Below are positions 28,223 through 32,590 of a stretch of 32,590 bases of DNA, one piece after another. A program made the position numbers and the translations under genes. The stretch is from Neomegalonema sp. Lineage in GTDB: Bacteria > Pseudomonadota > Alphaproteobacteria > Rhodobacterales > Rhodobacteraceae. The notes beneath the pieces are model-generated. The model had not been told where the DNA came from, searched no databases, and saw only the letters and a program-made list of their open reading frames with translations. Position 1 is the stretch's first letter, and every line of letters starts with the position of its first letter. Location of the stretch: contig JALEGB010000038.1 of the NCBI GenBank assembly GCA_022760355.1, positions 1-32,590 on the forward strand. The letters are read 5' to 3'.

Positions 28223-28554
28223 TGTTGATCGTTCTCCGTCTGCGCCGATTGCTCGAGAAAAGCGCCGAGCTGATCGAATTGCGCGGACCAGAAGGCCTCA
28301 TAGTCCGTCAGCCAGGCTGAGGCGTCTTGCAGCGGCGCAGCTGTTAGCCGGCAATGCCGCGACCGTCCCCGTTTCTCGATCTCGATCAAGCCGGCGTCAT
28401 TGAGGACGCGCACATGCTTGGACACCGCGGTCTGGGACATGTCGAAAGGCTGCGCCAGATCCGAGAGGCGCGCTTCGCCTTCGCGGAGGCGGGCCAGGAT
28501 TGCGCGCCGGGTTTCGTCGCTCAGCGCTGCAAACACGGCGTCGAGTTTTTTCAT
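28219..28554 (-). CDS. ArsR-family transcriptional regulator
   Basis: The 111-residue winged-helix repressor has the family course FAALSDETRRAILARLREGEA, then the recognition segment MSQTAVSKHVRVLNDAGLIEI, then the wing RGRSRHCRLTA. There are no metal-binding CVC cysteines, so it is not a metal sensor. It belongs to the SdpR-like group that travels with AHSA1 proteins. The open frame runs on to 28728, but that is read-through of the promoter region. The ATG at 28554 has GGGAG five bases upstream. Its likely operator is the palindrome at 28565-28578, which suggests autoregulation. Confidence 0.95.
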   Translation of the reverse strand: MKKLDAVFAALSDETRRAILARLREGEARLSDLAQPFDMSQTAVSKHVRVLNDAGLIEIEKRGRSRHCRLTAAPLQDASAWLTDYEAFWSAQFDQLGAFLEQSAQTENDQQ

Positions 28555-28564
28555 AGGGGCTCCC

Positions 28565-28578
28565 ATTGGTGAACCAAT
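28565..28578. promoter_or_regulatory. Putative ArsR-family operator
   Basis: ATTGGT-GA-ACCAAT is a perfect inverted repeat 10 bases upstream of the arsR-type ATG and 3 bases upstream of a TTGACA facing the YCII gene. Its position suits repression of both divergent genes. Assignment to this regulator is inferred. Confidence 0.45.
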
Positions 28579-28581
28579 AAG

Positions 28582-28609
28582 TTGACAAAATGCTGAACAT
28601 GCAGATAGT
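28582..28609 (+). promoter_or_regulatory. Promoter of the YCII-domain gene
   Basis: A perfect TTGACA (28582-28587) is followed after 16 bases by GATAGT (28604-28609), matching four of six -10 positions. Transcription would start near 28616, about 100 bases before the ATG at 28715. Confidence 0.5.
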
Positions 28610-28714
28610 AGACCAGCCGGTTGAGTTTTTGCCAACCCCAGGCCGCGCGCAAATCGTCGCTGCGGGCGGGGATGGTCGATGCGGGCCGGCATGTGCAGCA
28701 AATTGGAGAGGGAA

Positions 28715-29026
28715 ATGCCAAAATTCATGTTCGCTTATCACGGCGGCAACAAGCCGGAGGGTGAAGCCGCTCAAGCGGAGGCGATGGGGCGTTGGGTCGC
28801 TTGGATGGAGAAATATAGCGACCATCTGGCCGATCGTGGCGCGCCGGTCGGCATGTCGACCACGGTCAGTGCGGATGGAGTGGAGAATAATGGCGGCGCT
28901 AACCCGATTTCCGGCTATTCGCTGATAGAGGCCGCAGATTTGGACGCCGCTGTCGCAATGGCGAAAGAATGCCCGATCATTGTGGATGGCGGCTCGATCG
29001 AGATTGCGCCGATTATGGCGATGTAG
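28715..29026 (+). CDS. YCII-related (DGPF) domain protein
   Basis: The 103-residue protein begins with the YCII-type strand KFMFAYHGG. It then has a helix with MGRWVAWMEKYSDHLADRGAPVG and the strands GYSLIEAADLDAAVAMAKECPI and GGSIEIAPIMAM, typical of the ferredoxin-like dimeric DGPF/YCII fold (COG3795). The ATG at 28715 is preceded by GGAGAGGGA. It diverges from the ArsR/AHSA1 operon. ArsR, AHSA1 and YCII genes often sit together, so a common function is likely though unknown. Confidence 0.92.
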   Translation: MPKFMFAYHGGNKPEGEAAQAEAMGRWVAWMEKYSDHLADRGAPVGMSTTVSADGVENNGGANPISGYSLIEAADLDAAVAMAKECPIIVDGGSIEIAPIMAM

Positions 29027-29086
29027 GCGACGCTTAGCGGATTTTGGCGCCGCCGCAACAGGCTCTGGCCCCGATGCGGCGGCGCT

Positions 29087-30040
29087 CTATCGCGCACGCT
29101 GAGTTTCTGTAGCGGTCTTGCTGATTTTTTGAATGGCCTTTTGCTGTGCGCCGAACACGCCCAGCATCACCAAGGCCAAGGCGATCGCATGGTACAGCTC
29201 AAAACGCTCGCCGAGGGTGAGGACGGCGAGAATGGCGCCGAACACCGGGACGAAGTTGATATAGATGATCGCTCGGCTGGGCCCGACCAGATCAATGCCG
29301 CGCAGAAAGGTGATCTGGGCGAGCAGTGATGGGAACAGCGATACGCCAAGAACAATCAGCCAGCCTTTCGCGGTGGGCGCGGTTTCGCCCATGACGAACA
29401 AGCCGAACAACCCGACAGGGATTGCGAGAGATGCGGCGATTACGGCGAGCAGGGTGAACACGGCGTGGCCCGAAAGCGGAGGGCGTTTCGCCATCCCGAG
29501 CGTGTAGATTGAGTAGAGCGCGACCGCGAGCAACATGATTGGGTCGCCCCAATTGAGCGCCGCGCTGAAAATCGCGAGCGGTTCGCCCTTGGTCGCCACT
29601 GTGGCGACGCCGACAAGGGTCGCAGCCACGCCGGCCACCTGGATCAGCCGGGGGCGCTCGCCGAACGCGAGATAGGCGCCAATCAGCACCACAACCGGCC
29701 CTGCACCCTGAATGATGCCGATATTGACGGCGGTGGTGCCATAGGCCGCGACATACATCAGCAAATTGAACAGCGTGAAACCGAGGCCGGACAGGATCGC
29801 CAGACGCGGCAGGATCGGTCGCAGCTCACGCCAGTGCGCGCGCACCTCCGCCCCGCCGAGCGGCCACATGATCATCGCGACGATCACCCATCGGAGCATA
29901 ACGATCATAAACGGCCCAACTTCGCCTTTCGCGAGCTGGCCAAAAATCGTGTTGCACCCCCAAAAGAACGCCGTAGCGATCAACAATAGGGCGGGCGAGC
30001 TGTAGATCCAGTTGAGGAGGCGGCGCAGGAGGGCGAGCAT
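29087..30040 (-). CDS. DMT-superfamily EamA transporter
   Basis: The 317-residue inner-membrane protein has about ten hydrophobic helices in two EamA repeats. The first includes LLLIATAFFWGCNTIFGQLA and ends near LGFTLFNLLMYVAAYGTT. The second contains the late block LLAQITFLRGIDLVGPSRAIIYINFVPVFGAILAVL, which is highly typical of the family. EamA proteins export amino acids or small metabolites; the substrate cannot be told. The ATG at 30040 and a basic C-terminus (KTATETQRAR) are normal. It is a single gene converging on the YCII gene. Confidence 0.95.
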   Translation of the reverse strand: MLALLRRLLNWIYSSPALLLIATAFFWGCNTIFGQLAKGEVGPFMIVMLRWVIVAMIMWPLGGAEVRAHWRELRPILPRLAILSGLGFTLFNLLMYVAAYGTTAVNIGIIQGAGPVVVLIGAYLAFGERPRLIQVAGVAATLVGVATVATKGEPLAIFSAALNWGDPIMLLAVALYSIYTLGMAKRPPLSGHAVFTLLAVIAASLAIPVGLFGLFVMGETAPTAKGWLIVLGVSLFPSLLAQITFLRGIDLVGPSRAIIYINFVPVFGAILAVLTLGERFELYHAIALALVMLGVFGAQQKAIQKISKTATETQRAR

Positions 30041-30304
30041 GGGGGGGGCGTCTTTCGTTAGGTCGGCCGAACGCGCCGAGATGTCGCGCGTAGCGCCCCG
30101 GCGCGCTTATTTCAACGCTGATATAGCGTAGCAGCCGCGTCGACCGGCGGAGATATGGTTGACAGCACCCCGAACGCGCCGTCACGCTCCATCTACAAAA
30201 GAAAGATGAGTCTCCGAATGCGGCGGTGGATCGGGCGGCGTGGGGCGCCGCGCAGAGCGCCACTGTGCGTGCGGGGCCTCCGACGATGAGGGAGGGAGCT
30301 GACG

Positions 30305-31171
30305 ATGACGGGCGAGAATGCTGCGCCGACATCTAACCGGCCATTGAGCGATCGCATCCTGTTCGATCATGACGCCAGCGTGCTGGAGATCGATCTGAGC
30401 GACCTGACGCTGGCCGATGAAACGGCGGTTGCGCAACTCTACAATCACCTTGAGCTGAAATTGCGTGACACCGGGCGTAAGTGGTTCTTTTTAATAAATT
30501 ATCTTCGATGTCGCATCTATCCAGAGGCTTGGGTTTCGTTCGCCAATCGCGGCAAACGTCTCAATGAGACCTATGGCTTGGGCACAGTGCGCTACAACAC
30601 CGAGGATGAGGTTGGGCGCGAGATCACGCGGCGCGCGGGCGCGGAGGCTTTTGAGGCCAATCTCGCCAATAACCGCGCAACGGCGAAAGAACGGCTCGAT
30701 CGGTTGCGGTCGGCTCATGCGGCTGAGACGGCGCGCCGGGTGCGCGCGGCGGAGCCATCGCCGCTGTTGGGGCGGATGGAGGGGCGCATTTCGTTCGACG
30801 CCGACACTGCGATTATGGACGTCGATTTCAGCGATCTGGTCTTCTCCAGCGGCGCGGATGTCACGGCTGTGTTTGACTACACCGAAGCCGCGATCGCACG
30901 AAGCGGCCGCAATAAATGGTGGTTTTTGATCAATTACCGCAACTGCTCCATCGAGTTCGGCGCTTGGGTCGCATACGCGTCTCGCGGCAAGCGCCTCAAT
31001 GTCGCTCATGCGCTGGGCTCAGTGCGCTACGCCGCGACTGAAGAAGCCGCCGCGGAGATCTCCGATCGCTCGCGCCGGGAGGGGTTCGACGCGAACCTTC
31101 TCGAATCGCGGGACGCGGCGCTGGCGCGGATAGATCAAATGCGTGCGGAAACAAATCGAAGGCTCGCCTGA
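30305..31171 (+). CDS. Uncharacterised protein with two tandem copies of one domain
   Basis: The 288-residue soluble protein consists of two homologous units, about 17-135 and 161-280, joined by an Ala/Arg-rich linker. Matching blocks lie 145 residues apart: WFFLINY (60-66) and WWFLINY (205-211), AWVSFANRGKRLN (75-87) and AWVAYASRGKRLN (220-232), GTVRY (93-97) and GSVRY (238-242). Each unit alternates strand and helix (VLEIDLSDL or IMDVDFSDL, then helix, then the FLINY strand, then helix). This resembles a STAS-type fold, but I know no matching family. No signal peptide is seen. The ATG follows GGAGGGAG. It is a single gene with no informative neighbour. Confidence 0.85.
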   Translation: MTGENAAPTSNRPLSDRILFDHDASVLEIDLSDLTLADETAVAQLYNHLELKLRDTGRKWFFLINYLRCRIYPEAWVSFANRGKRLNETYGLGTVRYNTEDEVGREITRRAGAEAFEANLANNRATAKERLDRLRSAHAAETARRVRAAEPSPLLGRMEGRISFDADTAIMDVDFSDLVFSSGADVTAVFDYTEAAIARSGRNKWWFLINYRNCSIEFGAWVAYASRGKRLNVAHALGSVRYAATEEAAAEISDRSRREGFDANLLESRDAALARIDQMRAETNRRLA

Positions 31172-31243
31172 TACGTAATTATATGCTTCGGTGCCGCGGA
31201 ACGTAACGCCAAGTTAAGTAAATATGAACGGCGGGGGCGCGCG

Positions 31244-32431
31244 TTGGAGCAGACAGATGGATTCATCGCCCGGCTGGCGATACAGGGGGCGCAGACGGGG
31301 CCGCTCAGCGGGCGCACGTTCGCCGCTAAGGATCTGTTCGATATCGCCGGTCATGTAACAGGGGCCGGCAATCCTGATTGGGCGCGCACTCACGGCCCGG
31401 CAGCGGACAACGCGTTCGCCGTCGATCTATTGTTGCGGGCGGGCGCGAGTTTGGCCGGCAAAACTCATACGGATGAGCTGGCTTACAGTCTGATGGGAGT
31501 GAACGCGCATTATGGCGTTCCGATTAATCCCGCAGCGCCGGATCGTGTGCCCGGAGGATCCTCATCTGGCTCGGTCTCCGTGACCGCGGCCGGCCTGGTC
31601 GATATCGGCCTGGGAAGCGATACGGGCGGCTCCGTGCGCTTGCCGGCGTCTTTCTGCGGCGTCTACGGCATGCGGCCAACCCATGGCGCGATCGCTACGG
31701 ATGGATTGACCCAGTTAGCGCCCAGCTTCGACACTGTCGGATGGTTTGCCAGCGATATCAATGTGTTCACCGCTGTTGGCGAAGTATTTGGGGCGCCCGA
31801 ACGGAAGTTGGACGAGCTGCCCGCAATTGTATGCCCCTATGAGCCATGGGAGGCGGCCGAGCCGGAGACCTGCGCGGCGTTACGCGATGCGGGCGCGCCG
31901 CTGGGGCTCGATCTAACGCCGCTTGCGTCGATGCGCTTGACGGAAGGCGGCTTGGGAGAATGGCGCGAAGCGTTTCGCGTGCATCAGGCGTGGGAAATTT
32001 GGCGCATCCACGGCGCCTGGATTTCCAAAACGCAACCATCGTTCGGTCCTGGGGTGAAGGAACGATTTGCGATGGCGCAACAAGTCTCAGACGACGACGC
32101 GGCGGAGGCGCATGATTTCCGCGAGGCGGTGCGGAAGCGGATGCGCGACGCGCTGCAAGGGGAGCGTTTGTTGGCTTTGCCGACCAGCCCAGGGCCGGCG
32201 CCGCTCTTGAGCGATGATGCCGAGGCGTTGGAAGATTTCCGGCGTCGCGCTTTTGAGCTGCTCTGCATCGCCGGGCTGGCCGGCCTGCCGCAGATCTCTA
32301 TCCCGCTGGCGTCGGTTGACGGCGCGCCGGTTGGGCTGAGCTTGATCGGCGCTCCCGGGGAGGATGGCGCATTGTTCCGCGCGGCGAAGCTGCTCGCCGC
32401 GCGGAGCGCCGCACTAACGGGCGCGGACTGA
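31244..32431 (+). CDS. Amidase (amidase signature family)
   Basis: The 395-residue enzyme hydrolyses a carboxamide through a Ser-cis-Ser-Lys triad. K73 lies in GKTHTDELAYS, the cis-serine in GGSSSGS (104-110), and nucleophile S130 in GSDTGGSVRLPASFCG. It is shorter than GatA and has no gatC or gatB neighbour, so it is more like AMI1-type or small-molecule amidases than the tRNA amidotransferase subunit. The start is a TTG at 31244; the nearest ATG upstream (31224) is out of frame. The C-terminal block GLPQISIPLA and GAPVGLSLIGAPGEDG is normal. Substrate unknown. Confidence 0.92.
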   Translation: MEQTDGFIARLAIQGAQTGPLSGRTFAAKDLFDIAGHVTGAGNPDWARTHGPAADNAFAVDLLLRAGASLAGKTHTDELAYSLMGVNAHYGVPINPAAPDRVPGGSSSGSVSVTAAGLVDIGLGSDTGGSVRLPASFCGVYGMRPTHGAIATDGLTQLAPSFDTVGWFASDINVFTAVGEVFGAPERKLDELPAIVCPYEPWEAAEPETCAALRDAGAPLGLDLTPLASMRLTEGGLGEWREAFRVHQAWEIWRIHGAWISKTQPSFGPGVKERFAMAQQVSDDDAAEAHDFREAVRKRMRDALQGERLLALPTSPGPAPLLSDDAEALEDFRRRAFELLCIAGLAGLPQISIPLASVDGAPVGLSLIGAPGEDGALFRAAKLLAARSAALTGAD

Positions 32432-32437
32432 TGCGCC

Positions 32438-32563
32438 AAGCTCTCAGTCTCTGCTTGGTCGCGACTTGCGAGCCGTTAGATGGGTCCGTCCATCTAGAGT
32501 GATTTCAAATCGAATGCGCGCATTCGATGACTCGGAAATCGCGACCACTCAAAGAGATAGAGC
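32438..32563. repeat. Palindromic dispersed element, copy B (MITE-like)
   Basis: The element begins GCTCT and ends AGAGC. Its terminal 25 bases form imperfect inverted repeats that share GGTCGCGA (32457-32464) and TCGCGACC (32538-32545). Inside are a stem TAGATGG/CCATCTA and a perfect 20-bp palindrome, ATCGAATGCG and complement (32509-32528). The first 47 bases match 428-474 with three mismatches. There is no ORF, so it is non-autonomous. It lies between the amidase and a following gene. Confidence 0.75.
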
Positions 32564-32569
32564 ATTTTC

Positions 32570-32590
32570 ATGACCGCAATTGTTTCGAAA
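32570..32590 (+). CDS. First codons of a gene cut by the window end
   Basis: ATG at 32570 opens a frame of seven codons (MTAIVSK) that continues past the window. No family can be supported from this. The upstream AGAG of the repeat could serve as a weak ribosome binding site. Confidence 0.3.

Noticed and set aside
30159-30187. TTGACA upstream of the tandem-domain gene as a promoter
   Set aside because: The -35 is perfect, but the sequence 17 bases on is TCACGC and no acceptable -10 is found at 16 to 18 bases.
31244-32431. GatA subunit of the tRNA amidotransferase
   Set aside because: The amidase is about 100 residues shorter than GatA and there is no gatB or gatC next to it.
32570-32590. 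Reading the final codons as the start of enolase
   Set aside because: MTAIVSK is compatible with some enolase N-termini, but seven residues cannot support a name.

Overview
The window is high-GC, densely packed bacterial chromosome that looks alphaproteobacterial. The support is: a thiazole/pyrimidine-type TPP riboswitch in front of a ThiXYZ-like transporter; LexA operators of the alphaproteobacterial direct-repeat type (GTTC-N7-GTTC); a RibB protein fused to a degenerate cyclohydrolase domain; class Ib aspartate aminotransferase; and palindromic dispersed repeats that I recognise as an alphaproteobacterial style. I cannot name a genus. No tRNA, rRNA, CRISPR array, prophage or complete insertion sequence was seen.

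Layout. Positions 1-540 hold dispersed palindromic repeats and a small conserved hypothetical gene. Positions 541-3222 form a minus-strand operon: promoter, TPP riboswitch, ATPase (thiZ), permease (thiX), binding protein (thiY). Divergent from it is ligA (3289-5550), then an orphan Tat-exported family 5 solute-binding protein. From 7610 to 17795 almost everything is on the minus strand: a ferredoxin-reductase-like flavoprotein, a small LprI-like exported protein, aspartate aminotransferase with a clear terminator, a GIY-YIG protein, a radical SAM protein, an overlapping pair of membrane/exported proteins of unknown function, a degenerate AMP-ligase-fold protein and a flavin reductase. From 18069 to 22116 come a tyrosine-phosphatase-like protein, an orphan ProX-like binding protein, ribBX and a SPOR-like protein. 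Positions 22181-22740 are an SOS-type locus. After it come a membrane histidine kinase, an AsmA-family protein, an ArsR/AHSA1 operon divergent from a YCII-domain gene, an EamA transporter, a protein made of two copies of an unknown domain, and an amidase. The window closes with a second copy of the repeat seen near its start and the first codons of another gene.

Most interesting signals. (1) 22181-22528: an 87-residue uncharacterised protein behind a sigma-70-like promoter (TTGACA, 17-base spacer) whose -10 region is covered by one LexA box while a second LexA box covers its ribosome binding site; a 42-residue, partly hydrophobic ORF diverges from it. (2) 30305-31171: an unnamed protein built from two near-colinear copies of a roughly 120-residue domain. 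(3) 15584-17137: an acyl-CoA-synthetase-fold protein that lacks the phosphate-loop signature and the C-terminal catalytic lysine. (4) The TPP riboswitch ends at the thiZ start codon and contains its ribosome binding site. The rest is mostly ordinary housekeeping and accessory content.
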